A stretch of 62,369 nucleotides of DNA from an uncultured Eubacteriales bacterium (GCA_949284175.1 CASDVE010000020.1:1-62369), one strand, 5' to 3'. Shown: positions 53,093 through 62,112, counted from the first letter of the stretch. The notes: a model not told the origin generated them from the sequence alone. A program made the numbers and translations.

Positions 53093-54400
53093 CTATGTTG
53101 TTTGAAATATCTTACGCAGTTTCTCTATCATTTCTTCATAAGATACTACTTCTTCTATCTTTTGCATTAAAAATTCATTGATTTGATCAATTTTAGAAAT
53201 AGCGTAATCCAAACTTGGATTTGTTCCGCTCTTATAAGCACCAATTGAAATTAAATCTTCATTCTTTTCATATAAACTAAGTGTATTTCTTAATTTTGAT
53301 GCCAATGCCTTATGCTCATCGGTTGCTAACTCATTCATCAAACGAGAAATGCTCGCACTTATATCAATTGCGGGAAAATGATTGGCATTAGCAAGGTGTC
53401 TACTCAATACAATATGCCCATCCAAGATTCCTCGAACGGTATCCGCAATTGGCTCATTCGTATCATCACCTTCTACTAAAACTGTATATACCCCAGTGAT
53501 AGAACCAGTTTTAAAATTTCCACTTCTCTCTAAAAGTTTTGGGAACTCCGCATAGATAGAAGGGGTATATCCTCTTGCAACTGGCGGTTCTCCAGTGGCA
53601 AGCCCAATCTCACGCTGTGCCATAGCAAAACGTGTTAAGGAATCCATCATAAGTAAAACATCTTTTCCTTGGTCTCGAAAATATTCTGCAATGGTAGTGG
53701 CCACCATTGGACATTTCATACGAAGCATCGCTGGTTGATCAGACGTGGCAACGACCAGAATTGAACGTTTCATTCCCTCTGGTCCTAAGTCTTTTTCAAT
53801 AAATTCTCTTACTTCTCGTCCACGTTCTCCTACAAGGGCTATGACATTGATATCTGTCTTTACATTTCTTGCTATCATTCCAAGCAATGTACTTTTTCCA
53901 ACACCACTTCCAGCAAAAATACCAATACGTTGTCCCTTGCCAATTAAATTAAGACCATCAATTGCCTTGATCCCAAAGTCCATTTTTTCTCGAATTGGAG
54001 GTCGAGATAACGGATTCATTTTTGGAGTTTCTACATAATAATATTGTTCAGATTCAAAGTCCCCTTTTTCATCCATGGGCTTTCCAAGCGCATCAATAAC
54101 ACGCCCCTTCAAAAAATCTCCAACAGGAATTTTCAATCTCTTTTTTGTATTACGAATGAAGCTCTCTGTACCAATACCACTCATGTTCTCGTATGCCATA
54201 AGTTGAATTCTATCCTCTTTAAATCCAACTACTTCTGCGGGTATTTGCCTTTTTTGTTCCTCGTTATATATCATAACAATATCCCCAATATTAGCATTAC
54301 CACCAGAGGCCTCCATAGACATTCCTACAACATGTTCAATCCTACCAATATGGCTGATCGTTTCCGCATTTTTAATCAAATTTGGTAGATCTTTCAACAT
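53093..54400 (-). CDS. fliI: Flagellum-specific ATPase FliI
   Basis: 435 residues, F1-ATPase beta-like. Walker A FAGSGVGKSTLLG near residues 165-177, catalytic GERGREVREF, Walker B VLLMMDSLTRFA, and TGEPPVARGYTPSIYAE. It powers substrate unloading at the export gate with FliH and FliJ. Confidence 0.97.
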   Translation of the reverse strand: MLKDLPNLIKNAETISHIGRIEHVVGMSMEASGGNANIGDIVMIYNEEQKRQIPAEVVGFKEDRIQLMAYENMSGIGTESFIRNTKKRLKIPVGDFLKGRVIDALGKPMDEKGDFESEQYYYVETPKMNPLSRPPIREKMDFGIKAIDGLNLIGKGQRIGIFAGSGVGKSTLLGMIARNVKTDINVIALVGERGREVREFIEKDLGPEGMKRSILVVATSDQPAMLRMKCPMVATTIAEYFRDQGKDVLLMMDSLTRFAMAQREIGLATGEPPVARGYTPSIYAEFPKLLERSGNFKTGSITGVYTVLVEGDDTNEPIADTVRGILDGHIVLSRHLANANHFPAIDISASISRLMNELATDEHKALASKLRNTLSLYEKNEDLISIGAYKSGTNPSLDYAISKIDQINEFLMQKIEEVVSYEEMIEKLRKIFQTT

Positions 54401-54404
54401 TTTT

Positions 54405-55202
54405 CTACTCCCTATATTCTTCGGTTTTCTTTAGTAATTTTGCATTATTTAAAATATCTTTAATATTTTCAAGCTGTGTTGTAACACTAATATCCATAAT
54501 TTCATCCGGAAGTTCCACAATACAAGTACCTGCTTCTTCTTCATCCATGACAATAACTTTTACATTGTCAGAGAGTCTTGAAAGTTCCTTCATAAAACTA
54601 GCATCGCCTTGAATATTAATAGTTTCCTTAGAATTTCCGATATATATTTTTGCCCATGCCTTCTTTTTCAACTTCTCTGTGGCAGCGATGACCATTCTTT
54701 TAATGATTTCATCACTTGTTTTTAAACTAACTTGAATGATCTTTTCTGCCACTGTAAGAGATACATTCTTTAAGTCTTCAAGATACTCTTCAAGCATCTG
54801 TTCTTTTTCTTGTTCGATAGAAAGAATCGCTTCCTTTACTTCTTCTTTTATCCTTCCCATCTCTTCTTGATATCGCTTTTCAAAATCACTTTTTGCTTCT
54901 TTGATACCAAGTTCATACCCTTCTTCATATCCTAATTCATGCCCTTTTATTCTCGCTTCTTCTTGAATCGCAACACTCTCTTCTTTGGCACATATAAGCA
55001 TTCTTTGAATTTCTTGTTTCATTTGCTCTAAAGACTCTGTTTCTTGCCATTCACTCTGAGCGGTCTTATCTTCTATTTGTAGTTTCTCACCCTCTGTTTG
55101 CTCTCCTATCTCTTCCTCTTCATACGGCATAAGTGGCTCTAACGTTGGAGGCACAAACGCTTGTACCCTTGATAACTCGTTTTCTGATAGTTTTCTAAAC
55201 AA
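54405..55202 (-). CDS. fliH: Flagellar export regulator FliH
   Basis: About 265 residues if started at the TTG at 55202, which has AAAGGA 8 bases upstream and overlaps the fliG stop; a GTG at 55220 is possible. Glu-rich coiled coil with GxxxG-like GHELGYEEGYELGIKEAK near residues 110-125, and the C-terminal FliH/YscL part (VAEKIIQVSLKTSDEIIKRMV). Anchors FliI to the C ring. Confidence 0.9.
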   Translation of the reverse strand: MFRKLSENELSRVQAFVPPTLEPLMPYEEEEIGEQTEGEKLQIEDKTAQSEWQETESLEQMKQEIQRMLICAKEESVAIQEEARIKGHELGYEEGYELGIKEAKSDFEKRYQEEMGRIKEEVKEAILSIEQEKEQMLEEYLEDLKNVSLTVAEKIIQVSLKTSDEIIKRMVIAATEKLKKKAWAKIYIGNSKETINIQGDASFMKELSRLSDNVKVIVMDEEEAGTCIVELPDEIMDISVTTQLENIKDILNNAKLLKKTEEYRE

Positions 55203-56205
55203 TGATATCGTCCTTTCCACCTTTGCTTATGATCAGTTCTCCTTGTTCTTCTAAAGTTCGAATTAAAGAAACAATTCTTTGTTGTGCTTCTTCGACATCT
55301 TTTAAGCGAACATTGGTTGTGATTTCCAAATCCGCTCGAACACTATCTGCCATACGGGTTGACATATTGGAGTAAAATAGATTTGTAATTTCTGGTCCTG
55401 CATTCTTCAGTGCATATACAATATCCTTCATATCGCAATCACGTATGAATCTTTGAATAGAACGAGAATCCATGGTGAGGATATCTTCGAAGATAAACAT
55501 TTTCTTTCGAATAACTTCGGTAAGCTCTGGATTGTTCTTTGACATTTCATCAAAGATATATTTTTCATTACCACGATCCATATGGTTCATAACATCGGCA
55601 ATGTAATCCACACCACCTACACTTGTATAATCTGTTGTTAAGATGCTATCAAAACGTTTTCTGAGCTCAGCTTCTACAATCTTAATTGCCTCTGGTGAAG
55701 CACTTTCCATTTTGGCAATGCTCTCCACAACTTGTATTCTCTTTCTCTCTGGAAGACCAGCAATGAGTTCTGCTGTTTGTTCTACATCTGTATAAGAAAG
55801 AATCAATGCAATTGTCTGTGGTCTTTCATGCTGTAAGACAGAAAACAAACTCTTTGTATCCGTCTTTCTTATAAACTCAAATGGACGGTTCTTTAGGAAT
55901 TTTGTTACTTTTTTCAATAACTCATTTGCTGTTGTTTCGCCATATGCTTTTTCTAAGACGCTTCTAGCATATTCCACACCACCATCTGTCACCACTTTTT
56001 GTGTCAAACAACTTTTATAAAAATCATCCAGTATTTGTTCCGTTTCATAGGCATCAATACGTCCAAGTTTTGCAATCTCTACGGTTAGTTTTTCAACTTC
56101 TTCTTCTGTCAGATATTTATAAATCTTGGAAGCATTTTCTGCTCCAATTGCTACAATAATCGCTGCTGCCTTTTGCGCCGGATCCAATACTTTATGTTCT
56201 TCCAT
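55195..56205 (-). CDS. fliG: Flagellar motor switch protein FliG
   Basis: About 336 residues from the ATG at 56205, 6 bases after GGAGGTG; the GTG at 56220 lies on that site. The three FliG domains are seen: KAAAIIVAIGAENASKIYKYL; QHERPQTIALILSY (EHPQ-like) in the middle; and the torque domain FEDILTMDSRSIQRFIRDCD with its charged residues kept. So the rotor side of the motor looks normal while the MotB partner does not. Confidence 0.95.
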   Translation of the reverse strand: MEEHKVLDPAQKAAAIIVAIGAENASKIYKYLTEEEVEKLTVEIAKLGRIDAYETEQILDDFYKSCLTQKVVTDGGVEYARSVLEKAYGETTANELLKKVTKFLKNRPFEFIRKTDTKSLFSVLQHERPQTIALILSYTDVEQTAELIAGLPERKRIQVVESIAKMESASPEAIKIVEAELRKRFDSILTTDYTSVGGVDYIADVMNHMDRGNEKYIFDEMSKNNPELTEVIRKKMFIFEDILTMDSRSIQRFIRDCDMKDIVYALKNAGPEITNLFYSNMSTRMADSVRADLEITTNVRLKDVEEAQQRIVSLIRTLEEQGELIISKGGKDDIIV

Positions 56206-57844
56206 TCTCTTCACCTCCACGCAACCAATTCTTTAACATTTGAGCTGATATTTCAGGATTTTGTTTTGCAAAATCCTGCACATTATTATACAATTCTTTG
56301 CTACGTGCAGATTGATGTTCGAACAGTTCTTTTTGTTTTTCCATTGCAAACTTCTCTGCTTCAAGCGCCCTTTTCGTAGCTTCAATTTCTTCTGATATCT
56401 CTTCTGGCATCTCATATTCCATTGCTTCTTTTCGTCTTTTTCTTCTCCTACGAGCCAGTAGCACAAATAAGAGAATTACTAAGAAAAGACCTCCTACCAC
56501 TGGAGCAACAATAAGCCATGGAATATTTAGTCCTGTTGCTTGATCTGTTCCATTTGCATTGGTTTCATTGTTATTTTGTGTTTGTTGATCCGTTCCATAG
56601 AATGGAGCAGCTGCCACTGTAATTTTCGTTTGCCAACTCTTATTTGGAATTCCTGAAGCATTTCCGATCAGAGAAATTAGCTGATCTTCTGTTAGACTTC
56701 CATAATTGGTTCCATTAATTGTGACAGCAACTCTTAAGTCTTCTAAAACACCAGCATCGATCTGTCCTTGTTCTTTAATCTGGTTAACAAGGTATTCTCT
56801 CTCTATTGCTTGACTTTCACTTTGTTGATTGCTTGTTCCATTTGTTGTATTATACTGTGGAATATCAGAGTTACTTCCTGTTCCAGCCACACCACCATTT
56901 GAAGTATCTTGATTATTGGACTGACTGGAAGATTCACTTGATTTTGAAACAATTCCCTCTTTATCATTTTCATCAATTTTATCTGGAGTATGATATGTAA
57001 TGGTTTCTCGAATCAATTTTTCCATATTGAAGCTTCCTTTTGCGGAAACTCTCACATTCCCTTGACCATAAATAGGAGTCAATACGTTTGCAATATTTCT
57101 TTCTATCTGTTGCTCCAATATTTGAGATAATTCTTGTGCCGTATTTTGGCTTCCTGTGCCTTCTTCATTATTCGTGGAAACTTCAATCCCATTTCCATCA
57201 AATACTGCCACATTGCTCATGTCGAGATTGGCAACGCTTTTTGCTACCAACCGTTGAATTGCAGATGCTTGTTTTTCTGATAACGTTTCCCCATCTTTCA
57301 TTATCACAACAACAGAAGCACTGGCTTTATTTACCTCATCGTCACTTTGTAACGCATATTTTTGTTCTTGTCCAAGAGCAATTGTTACTTTGGCATCTTT
57401 TACACCAGAAAACAATCGAATTTCAGCTCCAATTCGATTTTGAAGTTCATATAGCTTATATGTCTGTTCTGCTGAATCGGTTGTCATTCCTCCAGTATTA
57501 TTAATAAAGATATCATAAGCAAAACCACTTTCTGGATACCCTTCTTCGGCTAATTGTACACGAATCAAATCAGCACTTTTTTCATCCACTAAAATTGTTC
57601 CATTTCCCTTATATTGGTAATCTACCCCTGAATCTTTTAGCTTTGTCAGAATTGTTTGTACTTCTTCGTCATTCAATTGAGAATATAGCACCGTATACTC
57701 TTTGTGATTTAATACAAGTGCAATTCCAATTGAACCACCGATAATAAGAATCCCTACAATAAGAGCTAGTCTTTTTGTCTTCTTACTAAACTTATCCGCA
57801 AACGCCTTTACTTTCTCCATCGTCTGTTTCAGTTTATTGTCCAT
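56192..57844 (-). CDS. fliF: Flagellar MS-ring protein FliF
   Basis: 550 residues. TM1 near residues 26-46 (LALIVGILIIGGSIGIALVL), ring-building motifs YTVLYSQLNDEEVQTILTKL and TIALGQEQKYAL, a Ser/Asn-rich loop near 295-345, TM2 near 447-470, and a C-terminal FliG-binding tail (AKQNPEISAQMLKNWL). Base of the rotor and housing of the export gate. Confidence 0.96.
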   Translation of the reverse strand: MDNKLKQTMEKVKAFADKFSKKTKRLALIVGILIIGGSIGIALVLNHKEYTVLYSQLNDEEVQTILTKLKDSGVDYQYKGNGTILVDEKSADLIRVQLAEEGYPESGFAYDIFINNTGGMTTDSAEQTYKLYELQNRIGAEIRLFSGVKDAKVTIALGQEQKYALQSDDEVNKASASVVVIMKDGETLSEKQASAIQRLVAKSVANLDMSNVAVFDGNGIEVSTNNEEGTGSQNTAQELSQILEQQIERNIANVLTPIYGQGNVRVSAKGSFNMEKLIRETITYHTPDKIDENDKEGIVSKSSESSSQSNNQDTSNGGVAGTGSNSDIPQYNTTNGTSNQQSESQAIEREYLVNQIKEQGQIDAGVLEDLRVAVTINGTNYGSLTEDQLISLIGNASGIPNKSWQTKITVAAAPFYGTDQQTQNNNETNANGTDQATGLNIPWLIVAPVVGGLFLVILLFVLLARRRRKRRKEAMEYEMPEEISEEIEATKRALEAEKFAMEKQKELFEHQSARSKELYNNVQDFAKQNPEISAQMLKNWLRGGEENGRT

Positions 57845-57879
57845 ATTAAACCCACTTTTCTTCTATTATCATATTTTAT

Positions 57880-58191
57880 TTATAGACTTATACGCATAAG
57901 TTCATTATATCCATCCATTGCTTTATTTCGCACTTGAACGAGTAAATTCGTCGCCAGCTCCGCTTTGGCAGCTGCAATTGGAACTTGATGAGCATCATCA
58001 ATTTGTCCTGTTGCTAACAAATATTCCTTTTGTGCTAGCTCCACTTCTGAAGTTCTTGCATCCTGATATAAGGACTGAAAAATACTTTGGAAACTTTGTC
58101 CATTTTGCTCTTTACTCTGCACCGCTTGTGTGGAAGCTATTTGTGTAATCGGTTGCATTAACTGGATTGGTGTTATAAATTGTGTATTCAT
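57880..58191 (-). CDS. fliE: Flagellar hook-basal body protein FliE
   Basis: 103 residues. FliE signature FQSIFQSLYQDARTSEVELAQKEYLLATGQIDDAHQVPIA and LLVQVRNKAMDGYNELMRI (both split over the length). Joins MS ring to rod. Directly follows flgB; the usual flgC between them has moved. Confidence 0.93.
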   Translation of the reverse strand: MNTQFITPIQLMQPITQIASTQAVQSKEQNGQSFQSIFQSLYQDARTSEVELAQKEYLLATGQIDDAHQVPIAAAKAELATNLLVQVRNKAMDGYNELMRISL

Positions 58192-58209
58192 ATGCTCCTC
58201 CTATTCTCA

Positions 58210-58593
58210 CTATTGACCCCTAATAACCAGTCTTAGTCTTGAAATATCACTGTTCAATGAATTCAACACGTATTGATATTGAAGAGCTGTTCTTGTCAAC
58301 TCTACACTCTCCGTATCCGTATTGACACCATTACCATCCAAACGTGCACTCTCTAATGATGTATGCACAGTATAGTTGGAATCTTGAATTGCATCTCTTA
58401 CCGTTTGAGAATTACCAGATAAAGAGGCATTTTTTAAATTATTTTGAAATGTTTCTTCAAATGATACATACTGAGCTTTATAATCTGGCGTTTCACTATT
58501 TGCAATATTATTCATTGTGACTTGCTGTTTCTTCCAAAGAAAGTCCAATGATTTCTCAGACATTAATATTGAATTTCCAAAAATTTCATTCAT
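58210..58593 (-). CDS. flgB: Flagellar proximal rod protein FlgB
   Basis: About 127 residues from the ATG at 58593, about 10 bases after AAAGG; an in-frame ATG at 58602 is too close to it. Signature LDFLWKKQQVTMNNIANSETPDYKAQYVSFEE and C-terminal ESVELTRTALQYQYVLNSLNSDISRLRLVI. First gene of the 25-kb operon. Confidence 0.92.
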   Translation of the reverse strand: MNEIFGNSILMSEKSLDFLWKKQQVTMNNIANSETPDYKAQYVSFEETFQNNLKNASLSGNSQTVRDAIQDSNYTVHTSLESARLDGNGVNTDTESVELTRTALQYQYVLNSLNSDISRLRLVIRGQ

Positions 58594-58644
58594 TCTCTGC
58601 ATACCTTTCTTTAACGTTATATTTTTATCATTATGGTAGATCTT

Positions 58645-58673
58645 ACCTTATAGTTTACTCCTTTTATTGACAA
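58645..58673 (-). promoter_or_regulatory. Possible sigma-A promoter of the flgB operon
   Basis: On the minus strand TTGTCA (58668-58673), a 17-base spacer, then TAAGGT (58645-58650), about 50 bases before flgB. An overlapping alternative is TTGTTA-17-TAAACT a few bases upstream. The match is moderate. Confidence 0.4.
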
Positions 58674-58695
58674 TTAACAACATATTTCTTAAAAT
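58667..58695 (+). promoter_or_regulatory. Strong-looking plus-strand sigma-A promoter
   Basis: TTGACA (58667-58672), exactly 17 bases, then TAAAAT (58690-58695). No gene follows for about 480 bases until the MCP, so it would give a long MCP leader or a short RNA. It overlaps the minus-strand candidate, so the A/T-rich background could produce it by chance. Confidence 0.4.
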
Positions 58696-58879
58696 TTTAT
58701 GTCATATTATCGTATAATGCTTCTTTCCATCACGCCTTCTTGTCTATTACGCCTTTTTTTTACAATTTTTTTATATGTTTTTTATAAATATTTGTTATCC
58801 ATTACATAACCATATTACTATATCCTTGTGCATATTTCTCCACAAATTGTCAATCTGCTTTTTAATTTTTATTTTCACC

Positions 58880-58907
58880 TTAACTAACTAAACATTATGG
58901 TCGATAA
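58880..58907 (+). promoter_or_regulatory. Sigma-28-type promoter of MCP gene
   Basis: TTAA (58880-58883), a 16-base spacer, then GTCGATAA (58900-58907). Gives an MCP leader of about 265 bases. Confidence 0.65.
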
Positions 58908-59179
58908 CATTACAATAGGCTTTATTTTCTTTTTTTTAATAGATTATGATTAAATATTCATAAAATATTTTTTATTTGCGGGAAATTAATGAATTAAGTA
59001 ACAAATTTAGAACAGATAAAACGAAGTTTTTAGTTTTTCTAAATGAGATATTTAATAAATACTCGCGAACATGAGAAACTTATAAAATATGTTTCTCCTC
59101 ATTTTATGCTATATGTAAGGGAATAGTATATATTAGAAAAGAGGCCTCAATAAAATAATAAGGCGGTATATACATAATT

Positions 59180-60502
59180 ATGAAAAAATTCAACATTAAG
59201 ACAAAATTATTAACCTCATTTTTTTTACTCAGTATAGTTACCAGTATCCCTGGAATTCTTGGGTGTTTTTGGATCGAATCCCCTCTTATTTTAGGGACTT
59301 GCATTGCTTTGATTCTTCTATCCCTCTTTCTTAGTATTGCAATAGCTTTTTATCTTGCGAAATCCATTGCATATCCTTTAGAGGCTTGTGCAAATCGTCT
59401 AGAACTTCTTGCAGAAGGCGATCTACACACCCCTGTTCCAGACATTCATTCTCATGACGAAACAGGCTTATTAGCTCATTCAACCAAAATGATTGTTGAA
59501 AAACTCTATACCATCATCGATGATGAAGAAAAATTATTGACGCAAATTGGAGAAGGTAACTTTAATATTCGTTCTAACTGTCATGATTACTATATCAATG
59601 ATTTTAAACCTCTGTTATCCTCCATTAAAAAAATATGTATTAAACTCAATCAAACGATGAGTTCTATTCATAATTCTGCACATGAAGTTGATATCAGTTC
59701 AAGTCAAGTTGCTTCTGACTCTCGAGCATTATCTGAAGGTGCCATAGAGCAAGCAGGTTCCATTCAAGAATTGGCTGCAACTATTAATAGTATATCAGAG
59801 CATATTTCTCAAACTTCTGAAAGTGCAAAAACTGCTGATCAACTCATTACTCATGTTGGTCAGGAACTAAATTCTAGCAACCAACATATGCAAGAAATGA
59901 TCCATGCAATGGATGAAATAGACAAGTCTTCTAATGAAGTCAAAAAAATTATTAAAACAATTGAAGATATTGCATTCCAGACAAATATCCTTGCCCTAAA
60001 TGCTGCTGTTGAAGCTGCAAGAGCTGGTTATGCGGGAAAAGGATTTGCTGTCGTTGCTGATGAAGTTCGAAACCTTGCTATTAAAAGCCAAGAAGCTGCT
60101 AAAGATACCACTTCCTTAATCGAAACCTCTATTACAGCCATCAAAGCAGGAGCGGAAATTGCTGATACAACCGCCATGTCCATGAGCCAAGTGGTTGTGG
60201 ACGCCAATGATGTTATCTCATTAATTGCAACGATTACAGATGCAACAAAAGCCCAGTCAGATTCTATCTCTCAAGTAACACATGGGATTGAGCAAATTTC
60301 CAATGTTGTACAAAATAATTCTGCCACTGCAAAAGAAGAGGCCATTGCAAGTGAACATCTGTCACAACAAGCAGGTTTTCTAAAAGAATTAATTGCAAAA
60401 TTCAACTTACATAGTAAGTATACTTCTGTTCAAATGTCAAATACACCTGAACAAGAATATTTAAACAATACAAATAAAACATCTTTCAATGATAAATATT
60501 AA
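59180..60502 (+). CDS. Methyl-accepting chemotaxis protein without an outer sensor domain
   Basis: 440 residues. Two membrane helices (about 12-31 and 36-57) are separated by only a few residues, so there is no extracellular ligand domain. A HAMP domain follows ([23 protein letters not shown]), then a methylated helix bundle with the signalling tip [22 protein letters not shown] (split) and [11 protein letters not shown]. It must sense a cytosolic or membrane signal, or a partner protein. The ribosome site AAGGCGG is 13 bases from the ATG, rather far. A sigma-28 site and terminator frame it as a single-gene unit. Confidence 0.93.
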   Translation: MKKFNIKTKLLTSFFLLSIVTSIPGILGCFWIESPLILGTCIALILLSLFLSIAIAFYLAKSIAYPLEACANRLELLAEGDLHTPVPDIHSHDETGLLAHSTKMIVEKLYTIIDDEEKLLTQIGEGNFNIRSNCHDYYINDFKPLLSSIKKICIKLNQTMSSIHNSAHEVDISSSQVASDSRALSEGAIEQAGSIQELAATINSISEHISQTSESAKTADQLITHVGQELNSSNQHMQEMIHAMDEIDKSSNEVKKIIKTIEDIAFQTNILALNAAVEAARAGYAGKGFAVVADEVRNLAIKSQEAAKDTTSLIETSITAIKAGAEIADTTAMSMSQVVVDANDVISLIATITDATKAQSDSISQVTHGIEQISNVVQNNSATAKEEAIASEHLSQQAGFLKELIAKFNLHSKYTSVQMSNTPEQEYLNNTNKTSFNDKY

Positions 60503-60568
60503 TACATGATATCCTATTTATAAGTATACACGATGTATATTAAATTAATATTAAAAAACTTTTAAAAG

Positions 60569-60611
60569 AAAAAAGAAGCTGATATCCTATGTTATCAGTC
60601 TTCTTTTTTTA
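60569..60611 (+). terminator. Terminator of MCP gene
   Basis: Stem AAAAAAGAAG-c-TGATA pairing with TATCA-gt-CTTCTTTTTT, followed by T-run, 67 bases after the MCP stop. Confidence 0.8.
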
Positions 60612-60629
60612 TTTACGCAAAAACAACCA

Positions 60630-60649
60630 GCTATGCTCACATATAGCTA
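60630..60649 (-). terminator. Weak hairpin after transglycosylase gene
   Basis: AGCTAT/ATAGCT stem; on the minus strand TGGTTGTTTTTG follows. It lies 43 bases after the stop of the 60692-61522 gene. A weak terminator at best. Confidence 0.35.
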
Positions 60650-60691
60650 CTATTTGTAAACGGAAGAAACTCATATAATATATTTCTATTA

Positions 60692-61522
60692 TTACCCTAA
60701 TAGACTTCCTATATCACTATCCTCTTCTAAGGAAAAAGCTGATGTGGTAGCTTGAACATCCATATTATATTTCATTTGCTCTAGCATATAATAGAACATT
60801 TTTTGGTAATCCATCTCCGCCAAAGCAGAAGCCCCAACCTCTGTTGTATTATTGAGAACAGTCTGTCCATAATTAATTGGAATGCTGGAAAGATTCATCA
60901 CCCCTCCTAAAGCATTCATTCCGAAATAATATGGTGTCGTACTGATTTTTAAGGAGTTATTTTGTCCTAGATTTGCACTACTACTATCTTCCAATACAGT
61001 CTTTCCTGTTGTAATTGGAGTTTGCATATAATCCATAACTTTTTTTATGTAATTTTGAGTTTCTCTAAACGGTGGAACTCCCCCATATTTTGCCACATTT
61101 CCAATTCCTGCGTTATATCCTGCTAAAGCAAGTTCTAGATCTCCATCATAGCGTTCTAACAATGTTGAAATCTCTCTTGCTCCTGCCATAATATTCTGTC
61201 GTGGATCATAGGGATTTGTTACACCATATTCATTGGCTGTTGCAGGCATAATCTGCATGATTCCCATAGCTCCTGCACTTGACTTTGCATCTGCTTGAAA
61301 ATTGGATTCAGCCTTACCTATTGCTTTTAACAAGTTGACATCAACACCGTATATCTGTGCTGCCTCTTCAAAAATACTATCGAGGCTTTCTGGTACACGA
61401 AGTTTTTCTTGATAACTTTGTGCAAAGGATATACTTTCTTTCGTTTTATTTGTCTTTTGAGCAGACTGATTGAGATTTCCTTGTATCGGAATTATACTTC
61501 CAATTTGCTCAGATCCTATCAT
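60692..61522 (-). CDS. Lytic transglycosylase (SLT domain), probably flagellum-linked
   Basis: 276 residues. A goose-type/SLT lysozyme domain spans about 45-165: catalytic Glu72 in AIGKAESNF, then SSAGAMGIMQIMPATA, NPYDPRQNI, LALAGYNAGIGNVAKYGGVPP. No N-terminal signal peptide is present; the first 40 residues are polar, as in substrates of the flagellar export system. This suggests it opens the wall for the rod, replacing FlgJ. The last 100 residues are unknown. Start ATG follows GTGGAGGA. Confidence 0.87.
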   Translation of the reverse strand: MIGSEQIGSIIPIQGNLNQSAQKTNKTKESISFAQSYQEKLRVPESLDSIFEEAAQIYGVDVNLLKAIGKAESNFQADAKSSAGAMGIMQIMPATANEYGVTNPYDPRQNIMAGAREISTLLERYDGDLELALAGYNAGIGNVAKYGGVPPFRETQNYIKKVMDYMQTPITTGKTVLEDSSSANLGQNNSLKISTTPYYFGMNALGGVMNLSSIPINYGQTVLNNTTEVGASALAEMDYQKMFYYMLEQMKYNMDVQATTSAFSLEEDSDIGSLLG

Positions 61523-61589
61523 GTTTTTTCCTCCACTTTCTTCCCACTATATTAGTATCACTCTCTATTTTTAATATCTTCTTTTTATA

Positions 61590-61616
61590 ATATCGGATCT
61601 TTTTTTATTTTCTATA
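61590..61616 (-). promoter_or_regulatory. Possible sigma-28-type promoter of transglycosylase gene
   Basis: On the minus strand TATA (61613-61616), a 15-base spacer, then TCCGATAT (61590-61597), 68 bases before the ATG. Weaker than the other sites in both elements. Confidence 0.4.
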
Positions 61617-61899
61617 CCTTATTTAAAATTTATGTGACATAAATTTTGGTAAAAATATAAAATTCGACATAATGAAAACCAAGTTTTATCAGTTTCTCAC
61701 ATTCATTGATATATCAATATTGTAAATGCTCATCGACAATTATTAGAAATTATGCTTGCATAAATATATAACTCATTATGAGTTTCACACTCTTTGCAAT
61801 TTTAAGTTGTTTATAGTAATAAACACTTTGCCTAACCCCAGTAGTTTTCAAGATAAGCATCTTCTTCTCTACAAGCTACACATCGTTTGTATGCAGTGC

Positions 61900-61942
61900 T
61901 TTTTTATGTTATAGAAAATTAAATTTCCTATAACATAAAAAA
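61900..61942. other. Long A/T inverted repeat beyond tRNA terminator
   Basis: Perfect 15-bp arms TTTTTTATGTTATAG (61900-61914) and complement (61928-61942) around a 13-base loop. Its right arm shares the A-run with the tRNA terminator, so it may be a second, back-up terminator. Confidence 0.6.
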
Positions 61943-61968
61943 GCCTAGCAAGTATTTGCTAGGCTTTT
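61939..61968 (-). terminator. Terminator of tRNA-Trp
   Basis: 13-bp stem AAAAGCCTAGCAA/TTGCTAGGCTTTT with a 4-base loop, running into a T-run on the minus strand, 2 bases past the tRNA 3' end. Confidence 0.9.
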
Positions 61969-61970
61969 AA

Positions 61971-62041
61971 CAGGGGTTGAGAGAATCGAACTCCCACTAA
62001 AGGTTTTGGAGACCCTTGTCATACCATTTGACCAAACCCCT
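61971..62041 (-). tRNA. tRNA-Trp (anticodon CCA)
   Basis: 71 bases with discriminator G. It folds as acceptor AGGGGTT/AACCCCT, a short D stem, anticodon stem-loop AGGGT-CTCCAAA-ACCTT with CCA, and T arm GGGAG-TTCGATT-CTCTC. The 3' CCA is not encoded. It lies between an rRNA-side terminator and its own terminator. Confidence 0.95.
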
Positions 62042-62054
62042 ATGGTTTATATTA

Positions 62055-62083
62055 ATTATATTTCTTAAAGCAAATATATGATA
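62055..62083 (-). promoter_or_regulatory. Possible tRNA-Trp promoter
   Basis: On the minus strand a consensus TATAAT (62055-62060) lies 13 bases before the tRNA. The -35 region at 17 bases (TATCAT) is poor. Since a terminator lies just upstream, a separate promoter is needed. Confidence 0.35.
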
Positions 62084-62085
62084 GC

Positions 62086-62112
62086 AAAAAACTCCAAACA
62101 GAGCGTTTGGAG
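62086..62112 (-). terminator. rRNA operon terminator
   Basis: CTCCAAAC/GTTTGGAG stem with a 5-base loop followed by TTTTTT on the minus strand, about 230 bases past the 23S 3' end. Confidence 0.85.

Larger units (their letters stand above)
58603..59179. other. 577-base divergent intergenic region (flgB / MCP)
   Basis: Very A/T-rich, no reading frame with a ribosome site. It holds candidate promoters on both strands, a sigma-28 site for the MCP, and a hairpin GAGAAAC/GTTTCTC at 59073-59097 in the MCP leader. No c-di-GMP riboswitch consensus is seen. Confidence 0.5.
61523..61970. other. Intergenic region between transglycosylase and tRNA-Trp
   Basis: About 450 bases, A/T-rich, no supported gene. 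It includes a weak sigma-28-like site (61590-61616), an ATGCTTGCAT motif (61752-61761), and two hairpins at 61900-61968. Confidence 0.5.

Noticed and set aside
58908..59179. c-di-GMP riboswitch in the MCP leader
   Set aside because: The leader is long and precedes a chemoreceptor, as for many clostridial GEMM riboswitches, but the conserved GCACAGGGCAAACC-type core and its receptor are not present on either strand.
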